From contig JAJEKV010000011.1 of the NCBI GenBank assembly GCA_021234155.1, positions 5,969,132 through 6,033,131 of the forward strand: DNA of 64,000 bases, in the 5' to 3' direction. Made by a program: the position numbers and the translations under genes. Shown here in pieces: positions 31,513-43,299 of the stretch; the stretch's first letter is position 1; every line of letters starts with the position of its first letter. The notes under the pieces are model-generated. The model saw only the letters and a list, made by a program, of their open reading frames with translations. It was not told where the DNA came from and did not search any database. This DNA is from Isoetes taiwanensis. Taxonomy: Eukaryota; Streptophyta; Lycopodiopsida; Isoetales; Isoetaceae.

Positions 31513-34134
31513 ATGGAACCCATGACACCAGAGGAGGAGATATCCCAGATGCGGACGGACCTTGAGCAGATAAAGGCCTTGCTCTCGGCGCAAGCAGGAG
31601 CAGGTTTGGTGGGCAATGCTCAATTGCCACAAGCATCAGCTCGGAAAACGGGAAGGGACAAAAAGAGGAGCAAGAGAAGGAGATCCTCCAGCCCGGAATC
31701 TTCCGACTCAAGGTCAGATTCAGACTCCGACTCCGAGGAAGACGAAGAGCAAGCCCAAGACCGAACAGATGCAAGGCAGAGGAACCCTACAGATGCAAGA
31801 CAGAGGGACACCATAGAAGGACGACAAAGGGATACCAGGGCATCTGACTACCAGAAGAAGGTAGATTCCGCACTGGGCAATGTATGGAAGGCCCGGAAAC
31901 TGGAACAGTTCTCGGGGGAGAACAGGTCAGGATTAGAAGCAGAGGCATGGCTGGACGAAATGAGTGAGTACGGCAATGCTTATGGCATGAAGGATAAAGA
32001 CAAAGGTAGAGTGGCAACAGCCAACTTGAAAGGAGCCACACGGATTTGGTGGAAGGGTTATGCAAAGGCACATGGCTTAAGCAGGGATGCTTGTAAGTTC
32101 AGGAAGTTTGCTAAAGCCTTCAAGCGCCATTACGTCCCAAGGGAACATAAGTCCAGCATGATGCAGCAGTTCTATAGGCTCCAACAGGGAAACAAATCAG
32201 TCCAGAAATATACAGAGGAATTCATGAGGCTAAGGCTGTATGTGCCGAAGTTGGGAGAGAAGCATGCAGTAGAAAGCTATATTGAGGGGCTGAATGAGGA
32301 GATCCGCAAGCTTGTGAGAGCAATAAACCCTAGGACAGTATCAGAAGCGGAGTCCAAGGCTATAAGCTTGCAGGGGTCGGGACCTCAGAATAGCGGGCAG
32401 AAGCAGCAGTATTTCCAGGATAAAGGCAAGGCGACAGGAAGCTATAGCCCTAGGGCAGCCAGTCCAGGTCCAGCTAGAGCCTCGCATGGTGGAAACCAGG
32501 GGAAACAGCAGGAGAAGAAGCAGGTGTCCTTCAAGGACAAGCAGGAGGGGTCAAACTACTCCAAAGCAGTGCGATCCTTTTTGCAGGCGATGCCCAAGGA
32601 AAAGAGACAGGAGTGCATAGAAAAGCAGCTTTGCTTCAGGTGCTTCCAGCCAGGCCATAGGACAGCAAACTGCCCCTACGTCATGAGTGCAGCACTAGCG
32701 GAGTTGGGAGATTGGGACATCCTGTCTCACGACGACGGCGAGGAAGGCCGCGACTACATTCAGGGTGAGTGTCATATCTTTGCCGCAATAGATACAGAGC
32801 AAGCAGAGAGCCAGTACAAAGTAATTTCCACAGTAGGGAAGGCCAAGACCAAGTCCTTCATAGTCTTAATAGACTCAGGAAGTAGCCATAACTTTGCATC
32901 CCCCAGAATGGTTCAGATGTTGAAGTTGAAGCCACTAAAGTCAAAGCCAAGACCCGTTGTCTTAGCAAGTGGAGCAGTAAGGCAGACGGCAGGCAAGAGA
33001 ATCAACTTCGACATCGACTTGCCAGGGATTAATATCCAGATGGGGGCAGAAGTAATGGGCATTGGCAAGTATGACTTGATCATAGGTATGGAGTATCTTG
33101 GACCAGCAGGGGCCATCATCGATTGTGGAAAGCGGAAGGTGACCTTCCCAACACCTGACGGCAAGATCATCGAGATCACAGGTAAAGAAGTTGTTCCCAT
33201 CATGCAGTGCATGTCTTCTAAGCGGCTGTTCAAGTGCATCAAGAGCGAGCAGGTGGCATACATCTTCAAGCTTGAGATTAGTGAGCCGGAATCGGAAGGA
33301 AGCAAAGAAGACAAGGTGCTCAGCAAGTTGCCAAAGCAAATAGCTAAGCTGATCACGGGGTTCCATGATCTCTTTCCAGATGAGATCAAGCAGCTTCCTC
33401 CTTATAGGGGAGTCGAGTGCGAGATAGCACTCGAACCGGGAACAAAGCCAACAAGCAAGGCTCCATATAGAATGACAACGCAGGAGTTGTCGGAGCTAAA
33501 GAAGCAGTTGCAGGAGCTGCTCGACCTAGGTTTCATTAGACCTAGTGTCTCGCCATTTGGAGCGCCCATTCTCTTTGTAAAGAAGAAGGATGGCAGTTTA
33601 AGGATGTGCATAGACTATAGGCAGTTGAACAAGCACACAATTAAGAACAAATATGCGCTCCCAAGATCAGATGACTTGATGGATCAGCTCCAAGGTGCAA
33701 AGGTCTTCTCCAAAATCGACTTAAGGTCAGGTTATCATCAAATCAGGATAAAGGAAGAAGATATCCATAAGACCGCCTTCAGAACGCGGTATGGGCATTA
33801 TGAGTTCACGGTAATGCCTTTCGGCTTATCGAATGCCCCCGCAACGTTCATGAGGCTCATGAACGACATCTTCAGGGAGTTTTTAGACACCTTTGTGATT
33901 GTTTTCTTTGATGCCATTTTGGTGTATAGCAGATCCCTTGAAGAGCACGTACAACACTTGAGAAGAGTGCTGGAGAAGTTGAAGAGGCACCAGTTGTACG
34001 CCAAGTTTTCGAAGTGCCACTTCGCAACAGAGAAGGTGGAATACCTTGGTCACGTGATCTCAGCAGAAGGCATCTCGACGGATCCCGCCAAGATTGAAGC
34101 AAGAATTCAAAGGGCCGGCCAAGAATGTGCATGA
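31513..34134 (+). pseudogene. Gag-protease-reverse transcriptase, frameshifted and RT active site altered
   Basis: The frame is open from within the MITE, but the first credible ATG is 31513 ([13 protein letters not shown]). Order: coiled-coil and charged Ser-rich region; Ty3-type gag domain (about 31880-32370, containing WKGYAKAHG and [12 protein letters not shown]); zinc knuckle [14 protein letters not shown] (about 32632); aspartic protease with [10 protein letters not shown] (about 32868); RT from about 33420 with [54 protein letters not shown] and [12 protein letters not shown]. At the catalytic YxDD box this copy reads FFDAILVYS: the second Asp is Ala (GAT-GCC at 33910-33915), which should abolish polymerase activity. 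After [14 protein letters not shown] the frame is lost around 34095-34175 through more than one indel. Pol continues at 34176. Confidence 0.93.
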
Positions 34135-34175
34135 AGTCGGTTTTCTCGGCCTAGCGGTGGTACTACAGGAAGTTC

Positions 34176-36248
34176 GTGAAGAACTTTGCTAAGATAGCAG
34201 CCCCGTTAACAGACTTGACGAGGGCGGAGAAAGTTAAAGATTGGGCAGAGCACTGGCACAAGAAAGCCCAAGCAGGGTTTGAATTGTTGAAGGAAGCTTT
34301 AACAACCGCCCCAGTTTTAACCCTGCCGGACCCGGAGAAAGACAAGCTCGTAGCGACGGACGCGAGTAAGATAGCTACAGGGGCAGTGCTCATGCAAGAA
34401 GAGCGTGTGGTAGCGTATGATTCCAGGAAGATGAACGACGCCAAAACGCGCTACCCCACCCACGATCAAGAATTGCTTGCGGTTGTCAGGGCATTAAGAA
34501 TTTGGAGGCACTATCTTTTGGGAAGGAAGTTCCAGTTGGATACAGACCATCAGAGCCTCCAATATGTATTCACGCAACCACACCTCAACCTGAGGCAGAG
34601 AAGGTGGATGGAGTTCCTTGAAGAGTACGACTTTGATATAGTCTACAAGCCAGGGAAGCTCAATGTGGTAGCGGATGCGCTTTCAAGGCATCCCCTGACA
34701 ACTAGAGTGCATTGCAATGCAATTTCGACGATCTCCAGCGACTTTGGTAAGAAGATTGAAGAGTCCTTGCCAACGGATGTGGATTTCAAGGAAGTATGGG
34801 CAAGCCTCTCTAGGGAGGCTAGAACAGATAAGGAGCGGGAAGCCTTTAAACATTTTAAGAAGGAAGGCAACCTGTTATACCATAAGAACAAGTTGTGCGT
34901 ACCCGAATCATCAGGTGTAAGGAAATTGATCCTCCACGACACGCACAACAGCCCAATAGCTGGCCATGCGGGATTCATGAAAACATATTTCAAAGTACGC
35001 AGCAGCTATTATTGGCCAGGAATGAAGAAGCAGATAGCTCGCTATATCAAGGAATGCCAGCTATGTCAGCAGACAAAGGCGGAGCAGCTTCGAATTCCAG
35101 GGGCCTTAGAACCATTAGTGGTGCCAAACGCTAAGTGGGAGGTGATTAGCATGGATTTTATCACAGGGCTCCCAAGGACCGCAAGAGGGAAAGACGCTTT
35201 GATGGTAGTAGTCGACAAATTGTCGAAAATGGCACATTTCGTGCCTTGCAGGACCACAGATACAGCTATGGATACAGCAAAGCTCTTCACCAAAGAGATC
35301 TTCAGGCTTCATGGCATGCCAAGGGAGATTATATCCGACAGGGATCCAAAGTTCATGAGCGCCTTTTGGCAAGACCTCTTTGCGACAATCTAGACGAAGC
35401 TATCCATGAGCACGGCGTATCATCCGCAGACGGATGGCCAAACGGAGCGGACCAACAGGATTTTAGAGGACATGCTACGAAACTATGTCTGGAATAAGCA
35501 AGGTATGTGGGAAGAATTTATTCACTTGGTGGAATTTGCATACAATAGCACCAAGCAGGAATCATCCCAAATGTCGCCGTTTATGATCAACTACGGCTAT
35601 CAGTGCCTAACTCCAGACACTTGGCACAACCCCGTGTCAAAAGTGGAAGTTTCGCAGCAGATGTTGGCCGATATGCAGCAGCTTGTGGAAGAAGTTCGGG
35701 GATATCTGCTAGCAGCAAGAAGTCGACAGAAGAGCATCGCCGACAAGCATCGAACAGTCAGGGAGTTCAAAGTTGGAGATGATGTATGGCTCAAGATCAA
35801 GGTGAAGCAGGCAAAGCTCAGGATCGGGAATTGCAAGAAGCTTGCTCCAAGGTGGGCTGGACCTTTCAGAATAGTCAAGAGAGTAGGCAATCAATCCTAC
35901 AAGCTAGACTTGCCAGCACACCTAAAGATTCATAAAGTCTTCCACGTAAGTTTGTTGAAGAAGCATACTCCCAATCCAGACGAAGTCTTGGACACTCCAA
36001 CGTTGTTGGAAATGACGGAGGAGCAGCTGGAAATAGTTCCAGAATTGATTCTTGATAAAGCTTTCAAGAAAACGAGGAGATCAGAATTCCTCCAGTATTT
36101 GGTCAAGTGGAAACACTTGCCAGTGGAAGACACGACATGGGTACTCAAGAAAGATTTAGTAAAGCAGTACCCACAGTTTATGGAGCAATGGGACGGCAAG
36201 GTCATCTCCGAAGAAATTGGCTCAGGCATGTCGATTTGTGTAGGTTAA
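34176..36248 (+). pseudogene. RNase H, integrase and chromodomain part of pol, one in-frame stop
   Basis: Continues pol after the frameshift zone. RNase H: VATDASKIATGAVL, THDQELLAVVRAL, LDTDHQSLQYVF and VADALSRHP (34340-34700). Integrase: zinc-binding HDTHNSPIAGHAGF ... CQLCQQTK (34935-35075), catalytic core with MDFITGLP, ISDRDPKF, and GQTERTNRILEDML carrying the third acidic residue. An in-frame TAG at 35391-35393 (after LFATI) interrupts the core, and the same frame continues to 36248. After the GPF/Y-type module (RWAGPFRIV ... YKLDLP) comes ELILDKAF..., FLQYLVKWKHLPVEDTTW (about 36036-36150), a chromodomain-like segment. In chromoviruses such domains guide integration, often by binding H3 methylated at Lys9. 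Part of the aromatic cage is visible (Tyr, Trp) but not proven. Confidence 0.92.
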
Positions 36249-37103
36249 TTCTTGTGTAGTTAAGATTAATCTACGCATGCAACCTATGCTTGGTATGGGT
36301 CGCATGCGTTGTTACCGATGATGGGACCACTACGGTGATCTCTAGGGCGTGGTGTAATGTCAATGTAGGCATGACCGCGTTTCCGCTTGGGCGAGTGGAA
36401 GGTAGATTAGAAAGTCTACTTCTGTCCCACGGAAGTAGACGACCTCGAGAGAAAGGAGGTCATGAAGGAATGCACTAATAGGAAAAGCACCTCTAGCCCC
36501 ATATATGCTTTGATAGGAGGAATCAGGCCTTCATGCCCCATATACAGGAAGGACCTATCCTCCACGCTGGGCAACTAGGGTGTAGGCATGAGCGGCATAT
36601 AGGCATATAGGCGCTGTCTCCACGGCCATGATGGAAGATTCACCCTCTTCCTACGCCGGGAGATTAGCCATGCATCCATGTAGATAGGTGGGGTGGTCAC
36701 CATATAACCAAAATTTTATTAATAATTAAATGGTACTAACGTAGTGTCGACCTGCAGGCCAATAGAGCGCTCCGGAGGGCAAGGAGGTCGAGCTACGAAG
36801 ACTTGCAACACAAATTTTGTTGGAATGTGTTGCAAGGAATGAAGAGTACCTCGGACGTTAATTTTAAATTTGATAAACTTAATTGTCATGTTAAGTGGAT
36901 TATTGAGTAACCTGTTTTAGTGATGTTATGAATTGATAAGTTATTTCATAATATAAGGGTGTGATAATGTCCTAAAAATATTACCTTAAGGTAATCTTAA
37001 TAAAAGTGTAAGTATTATAGTAGTTATCGTATGTATCAGGTTGATTGCAGGTTAGGATGATCCCAAGGTGGGGAGCCCCACGATGCTGCGGACAGCATCA
37101 TTT
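36249..37103 (+). other. 3' untranslated region of the retrotransposon
   Basis: About 850 bp between pol and the PPT, without a convincing ORF. GCATGCAACC and GGTCGCATGCG repeats lie near 36275-36308, CCCCATATA is doubled near 36498 and 36535, and the purine motif CAAGGTGGGGAG appears first at 37063, 40 bp before the PPT. Confidence 0.5.
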
Positions 37104-37117
37104 CAAGGTGGGGAGAA
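37104..37117 (+). promoter_or_regulatory. Polypurine tract
   Basis: AAGGTGGGGAGAA ends directly before the 3' LTR (TGTGACG). It is the plus-strand primer site for reverse transcription. A second near-identical purine tract is at about 37063-37074. Confidence 0.85.
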
Positions 37118-38812
37118 TGTGACGTTCCAACACAGTATACGCCCCAGGACGTATACTATACTGCCTCGTCACGCGTACACGCCACCCCGACTGACGTGTA
37201 TGCCAACGTGTAGCTAGGCTAATAGCCCTAGGGGGGCAACGTGCAAGGAGTGTGCATTTATTAAGGTGCACATTAAATAATGTGCACATTCATTTAGATG
37301 CACATTTTCCCATATGGCCACTTCATGCCAAGTGGGCCACACCCATAGGTGCAATTAATGTGCACATTCTCCAATGTACACATTCATTAATGTGCACACA
37401 TTTCCATGTGGGCACATTTGGGTGCACACATTTCCATGTGGGCACATTTGGCCACCTAGCCCTTAAAGGCAAGTGGGCCCATTTCCAATTATCCCACATG
37501 CCAAAAGGGGATAATTGGAAACCCTAGCCAACCCCCTTGTCTATATAGGGTAGGAAACCCTAACTTGCCCAATTTCGATTCTAGGGTTTTAGAACTCTGT
37601 TTTGGCTGCCTCAACAGCCAAAACCGCCTCCCAGACTTTGCCTGAGAGGATTGCAACGTTAGTTTCCCTTGATTCAAGCGTTTCAGCAAGATGGTCGAGC
37701 TCAGGTCAGGAGGAGGAACTCAAGGATCAGGTATTTGGCCAATTAGATAGTCTAAACCCTATTTCAGTCATAGAATCAATAGGTTTAGACTATTAAATTG
37801 CCCATAGCAGCCTTCTAGATCTCTAGATGCCAGACCTCTAACTAAAGAACCTAACTCTATGATGTAGATTAGATATAGTTCTTTAGTTCTCACAGATGAT
37901 GTATATGGATGATGTATCTCTATGAACTCCTTGTATTGGGAAGGGGGTAGAGACCTAAAGCTTGGTAGTAGATGCTCCCGAGTAGCCTCTCTAGCACACT
38001 ATAGATTCGGCTGTGTACAAGAACCACACCGTTTGTGGGTGAAGGGGCCGACCGGGCTAAGAAGGAGGTTCATGTCCTGACTCTTGAACGATCCCTCCGG
38101 GTGTGTAAAGCCTACCGGGATCATTGTGACTAGGTCTCGATGGCTTGCCACTAGCGGTGGGCAAGGCATGGGCTCGACACCCCGTGAAGTGGTGTTCACT
38201 TTCCAAAGGGTTCACCGAATAAGGGCAGTGGCCCTCTAGTCACCTTGAGTCAGCATGTAGATCTCTGGAGGGAGGGATCCCTACCTGCCCCATCGGAACT
38301 GGGAGGATGAACCCAGGAATAGCCCTTTTGGCTATGCATCCGGCGGGCTACAGTCAGGTCCCAACACTTTTCAGCCTACTCTGCAAAGTGTGCACAGGAG
38401 GGGCGGATGGAGTGGACAACCCTAAGCCATGTTCATATGCCAGCCAAATCCATTGCCATGAATTCTGTCTGCAACGAACTCTGGAGACCCAAGCCGTCAG
38501 TCATCCCCTTGAGTCTGAGCCTTGGGTAGGACTCCCCGTATGTATTGTGCTCACCTTGTTTATGCAGATGTGATGAGCCACCCTTCGAGGTGGATATGTA
38601 TTTATGTTATATACTGACATGTATGTTTACGCTTCCGCAGCTAGGTAGGCCCTGAGGGAGACGGGGTAAAATGACCCCTTCACTCTTCCCACTGGAACCC
38701 GTCATGGTTGCAGTGTCATGTGGAGGGCACTGTATCGGTACGGAGCTGGTATGGGGGATGAACTCCTGTTTGTATACGATGAGGGCACCGTATACGAGTG
38801 GGGGTCATCACA
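37118..38812 (+). repeat. 3' LTR
   Basis: 1695 bp, starting TGTGACGTTCC and ending CATCACA. Most of it is nearly identical to the 5' LTR. Differences cluster: a duplicated GTGCACACATTTCC block near 37400-37450, an extra AGGAATAGCCCTTTTGG segment near 38314, and many 1-nt differences between about 37885 and 38220. Confidence 0.9.
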
Positions 38813-38945
38813 AACTCACACCTCAACTCCTTCCTCTCCGCTAGACAACTTATTTAGACTCCTAATGAGTCAGATAGGAAATATACATACCAAAATACTC
38901 CTAAACAGCACATGATGAAGTAGGAAAAGTAAACAAGAGCACCAA
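38813..38945. other. Spacer between retrotransposon and Helitron
   Basis: Short flank. Nothing recognised. Confidence 0.5.
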
Positions 38946-39299
38946 TCCTATATTATAAAACCGTGGCGTCGGTCTGTGCGCCCGATCGACGGCCGAGATC
39001 GCGCCAATGTCCCTGCACCCCGCCGGACGACCCAGATTTGTTCGTTTGTTATGGACGATTCAGATTCGGCCACGTCACAAAAGAGAAAGGAGGTGTCGTT
39101 TCAAGATTTTAACGTGGCATGGTTTGGTTTGGGATTAACGGGATTTCGTTTTGCGCTCTTCACGGTTTGGATCTGTGGAGCAAGCATTTTGGAGCAAGCA
39201 TTTTGTTGCTCATTATTATTATTATTTGTCTAAGAGGATTCGGGCCGCACCGCAATGATTTTCTTAATTTTTGGGCAGTTTAGATAGCTTTTGAAATGG

Positions 39300-40020
39300 C
39301 GAGATCCGGCAAAACAGAATCTGCCTCAAGAAGCGCAAAGATTTGAATTTCGGAAGTAAATCGGTCTCATGAAGGTACATGGCTCTCCTCAAATTTTATT
39401 TTCTTTAGGTTTAGGAGCGAATCTCTAGAGGGAGCTTAGAGGAGAGCGGAGAGCAGATTATCATTGTTCTTTTTGTTGTTCAAACTGGCTCGCACATTAT
39501 TTTCCTAATCTATCCTTAGTATAACAAGCGGATGAGGAAATTGCGAGGGATCCGGCAACGAGAATCCGGCTCGAGAAGCGCCAAAGAAGATTTGAATCCC
39601 AAGCAACACCAACCTCTGAAGCTAGGTACATGGTTCCCCTCAAATTTTCTTTTCTTTAGGTTTAGGAAAGAATCTCTAAAGGGAGCTTAGAGGAGAGCTG
39701 GAGAGCAGATTATCATTGTTCTTTTGTTGTTCAAACCGCCTGCACATTATTTTCCTAATCTATCCTTAGTATAAGCAGAGAGGATCCAAAAAAAAAATCT
39801 GGCTCGGGAAGCGCGTTAGCAATTTGAATCCAAAGAACAAAGAACGTCTGAAGCTAGGTACATGGCTCTCCTCAATTTTTATTTTCTTTAGGTTTAGAAG
39901 CCCGAATCGCCTAGAGGGAGCTTAGAGGAGAGCGAAAGCAGATTATCATTGTTCTTTTGTTGTTCAAACCCTTTTGCACATTATTTTCCTAATCTATCCT
40001 TTATATAACAAGCGTAGACA
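39300..40020. repeat. Three tandem diverged copies, period about 230-250 bp
   Basis: TTCTTTAGGTTTAG recurs at 39402, 39652 and 39884, each preceded by GGTACATGG and followed by GGGAGCTTAGAGGAGAGC and TTGTTGTTCAAAC. No coding frame is conserved. Confidence 0.85.
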
Positions 40021-42489
40021 TTGACGGATGAGGAATTTGTACTTTTTCCGTCATTGTAATTTAATAAGCTCCCGATTTGGCTCTAGATTCAAATCCCGGT
40101 TCATGTCTATTGCTTGGTTGGCTGTAGTATGTTGAGCTTGCATCATTTATCCATTAACAATCAGGTATTTTTTCATTTTATGATGCCAAAATTATTTTCG
40201 GACTATCTCGCCACTTGAGCTTTATTGCATATATTGCATATCTAGCTCTCTTAAATAAGATCCATTGTCCATCCAAGATTTGGTAGTTCTCGCATTTATA
40301 TTATAGCCTATGATTTAGTGCTGGTAAATTGTCTTCCTCTCGTAATCGAAGTCCGAAGAAAGACCAAATATGATTTTTAAAGTATCTACTTTTTTCTCAG
40401 ATTCTTTCATGGCATGCCTAATTTATGGATGCACGACATGTTCTGATTTCAATGCTAGATTTTGAGTGACCAAATGATGGAATAAATAATGACCTTCACA
40501 ATGTATCGCATTTAAAAAAAAACGTGAATACGTGGTCTTTTAAGAGAGGATGAATTGGAAGCAAGTCGTTAGAAGTTTCCATCTTCACATGCAAAATAAT
40601 GTAGGTGCCAAAATTTGTGTACTATTTTCCTTGCGAAGATTAGAATACATGTTTGAACTGATATGCATTTTTGAAATGCAAGAACACCTTTTCTACAATA
40701 AGCTCTCTAAGAATGTAAGGCAAATCTTTAGCATCGTAAGTTTTTCTCAAGCTTTTTCAAGGGAGCCCCAAACGCCACTATAAGAAGAAGATTGCATGAC
40801 ATCTTGCACCGCCATAGTCTGCTACCGGGACTATGTTTACCATTATAAGATTTCTGCCTACTCGAATTTTCGATATGACCCTCTCATCATAGTGCCTTTG
40901 AGTTGCTCAAAATATCAGATATTTTACCAGCCCAACGGAGAGCCTTTTATATGTGCTTGCATAATCAATCTGCAATAATTATCTCTAGAGGAACTATCAT
41001 AGTAAAGCAACGATGTAGAATTTGGCCCTATTTACCTTGACTATCAGAACTTACAAAATTTTGGGCCACAACGTAAGAAGTTAAGAACATGCAAAAAGCG
41101 AGTGTAAAGTAAATAGAGGCTATGATATTGTTACACGCTTTTGCAATTATTCAAGAAGAATTGCTATAATTTTAATACACATGCTTTGACCGACACATGT
41201 ATAGAAACATAGATCCCGCTAACATTTAAATGTAGCGATAAGAGGTCATTTGTTTCCTTAATACACAGACCTGAATATGCATATTAGAAGCTCACATTTT
41301 CCTTTTGGCCTCACACTTACGCTACCATGGTAGAGAAAAGAGCTATATCGATAAGGGTAACCAATTTTGCATCATTTCGAGAATCCCCTTTTGTTTTCTT
41401 TATAATAAGACACAAGTAAAAATAAATCACAAAACCGATGGAGGACATGGTTTGCCAGAAGACATTTTCGTTTTCATGTAGGAGGAAAAGGATTATATAG
41501 AACAGCCTAAGCAATTTTGCATCATTTTGAAATCCTAAAGCGGGTCGAGGTAGACATCAAGTTATCAATAGATGGGGTTCATAATGTTCCATGTTAGCAA
41601 AGCAGTCATCATTATAGCATGCTTATAAAGTTGATTGATATAAAACGAATGTAAATATGAGGTACATTTTCTCTTTTATGTTCATGTCTTAAGAATGCAT
41701 ACTACCATGCGCACTCCCATGCATATGACCATATAGTGGCATTTGTAATTAATATTCCATGAACAATCTTAAGTTGAACGCATGAAGAATACCCCCTGAA
41801 CTATAATATAGCACACATCCCAATGCAACACAATTCCAACATATGTTACAATTCCAAATTTCACGTCAACCATATAGCACACATCCCAATGCAACACAAT
41901 TCCAACATATGTTACTTAATTCCAAATTTCACATCAACCATATGCTCATGATGGGGATTAAAAGTGGAACTTTCAATGTTGAAAACTCTAAACCTACGTA
42001 ACAATACTTTGTTCCAATAATGCCATCACAAATCAAGTAAACAATTACACCAACGATCAAACAAATGGTGAACAACTTATGTTTACAACGACGGACACTC
42101 GCAACATACATGATGTCAACTTATAAGGCACAATATCAAATAATCTAAAATGTCCATGATCTATTGAATACCTTTATTTAGAATGCACAATAGTTTAATT
42201 CTACATAAACTATAATTATCACACAAACATATTTTTTCCTACAATCTTGCTCAATACAAATATGTCATTAATCTTGATAATTCTAAATCTCTAAATTGAT
42301 AATTCTTGATAGAGGCAACAAAAGTAACTGTATTTTAACTAAGTTAGGAGACAAACATAATCAAATATTCATTAACACCAGCAACCTCCCACCGATCACA
42401 GTTTCAGTTCCCATGTACTGCATTTTGAAAATAGGAAGCTGCTCAAACAATCACTAATGTTTTTCATGCTTGAACTGCCTTGGTATAAT
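40021..42489. other. Gene-free Helitron interior
   Basis: AT-rich. The only structure noticed is a direct duplication at about 41810-41943 (GCACACATCCCAATGCAACA). No captured gene recognised. Confidence 0.5.
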
Positions 42490-43256
42490 CCATAGTTCAA
42501 AAGCATCTAAAGATAGATGCGGGAGATGCGAGCATCTTAAGCATCTAAGCATCTAAAGAATCTATCGATTTTTAAGATGCGTTAGATGCGGCATATAAAG
42601 TTTTAAATAATAAAATCCATGAAGAAGAACAGATTTAGAGTCATAAAAGATGTAATAGCTGTTAAATTATAGATTGACATAAGAAATACTAGGTTCCATG
42701 GCATATCTACTAGAAACTAAACTGGATTCTCAATCAGAAAAATGATATATGATTCCGAACTGAAACAATCCTTAATTGGATACCTGCTGCAGAGAGACAT
42801 GCTCGAAATACTTGACCTTCCTCTAAAATTTGATTTCTTTCTCTTATCTTTCCTCCCTTTGGATGGTAAGGCAGCAAGGGACGAATTTTGGCAGCAAGGG
42901 AGACGCTTTAGGCAGCAAGGGAATCAATTTCGGCAGAAAGGGAATGGATTCAGCAGCAAAAGGAATGGATTTGGCTGCAAAGGGATGGATTTCGGGCCTG
43001 CAGGGGATGGATTTCGGCTGCAAACGAATGGATTTTCGGCAGCAGGGAATTGATCGGCTCCTCATTTTGGCAACAAAGGAGACGTTTTTGGCATGTCGGG
43101 ACAAGGAAAACCTAACGGAAAAGGGGGAACCTTAACTTTGACTTTTTTTTTTTTAAACCCAAAACCTTCCGTATCGAACTATAGATGCGGAACGATGCGG
43201 AACAATGCGCATCGGAACTTATAAGATGTTAGATGCGCGCATCTATCGAACTATGG
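42490..43256. mobile_element. MITE, 767 bp, with internal minisatellite
   Basis: Ends CCATAGTTC and GAACTATGG, flanked by TATAAT on both sides (42484-42489 and 43257-43262). The subterminal zones are full of AGATGCG/CGCATCT motifs on both sides (42515-42600 and 43175-43245). It is nested in the Helitron. Confidence 0.75.
42870..43055 (+). repeat. Minisatellite, about 24-bp units
   Basis: About seven to eight variants of GGCAGCAAGGGAATGGATTT. All three + frames are largely open, so the apparent 8-residue protein repeat (GNGF..KG type) is probably a by-product. Confidence 0.8.
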
Positions 43257-43299
43257 TATAATCACACAAAAAGCCCACCAACGGTGGGCAATTTTCTAG

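Larger units (their letters stand above)
25165..38812 (+). mobile_element. Ty3/gypsy LTR retrotransposon, chromovirus type, with two extra ORFs
   Basis: About 13.65 kb: 5' LTR 25165-26824, PBS 26826, extra ORF 1 (histone H3-like) 27478-28723, extra ORF 2 29446-30909, gag-pol 31513-36248, PPT before 37118, 3' LTR 37118-38812. The order protease, RT, RNase H, integrase and a chromodomain-like C-terminus defines the chromovirus branch of Ty3/gypsy. The flanks are ACTTC on the left and AACTC on the right, not a clean 5-bp duplication. Lesions are present in ORF 1 and pol, and a MITE sits before gag. The LTRs are still very similar, so the insertion is not ancient. Many lesions are 1-nt indels and could partly be assembly errors. 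Confidence 0.93.
38946..43299 (+). mobile_element. Non-autonomous Helitron, 4.35 kb, both ends visible
   Basis: The 5' end TCCTATATTATAAAACCGTG follows an A (38945). The 3' end has stem GCCCACC-AAC-GGTGGGC (43273-43289), then AATTTT, CTAG (43296-43299) and T. These are the standard Helitron features: 5' TC, 3' hairpin then CTRR, insertion between A and T, no target duplication. No Rep/helicase frame is inside. Contents: a three-copy tandem block (39370-40010), a tandem 65-bp pair near 41810-41943, and a MITE inserted 36 bp from the 3' terminus. The short ORFs inside are not recognised. Confidence 0.8.

Noticed and set aside
25160-38817. Clean 5-bp target duplication of the Ty3/gypsy element
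   Set aside because: The flanks read ACTTC and AACTC. The match is partial, so I do not claim it.
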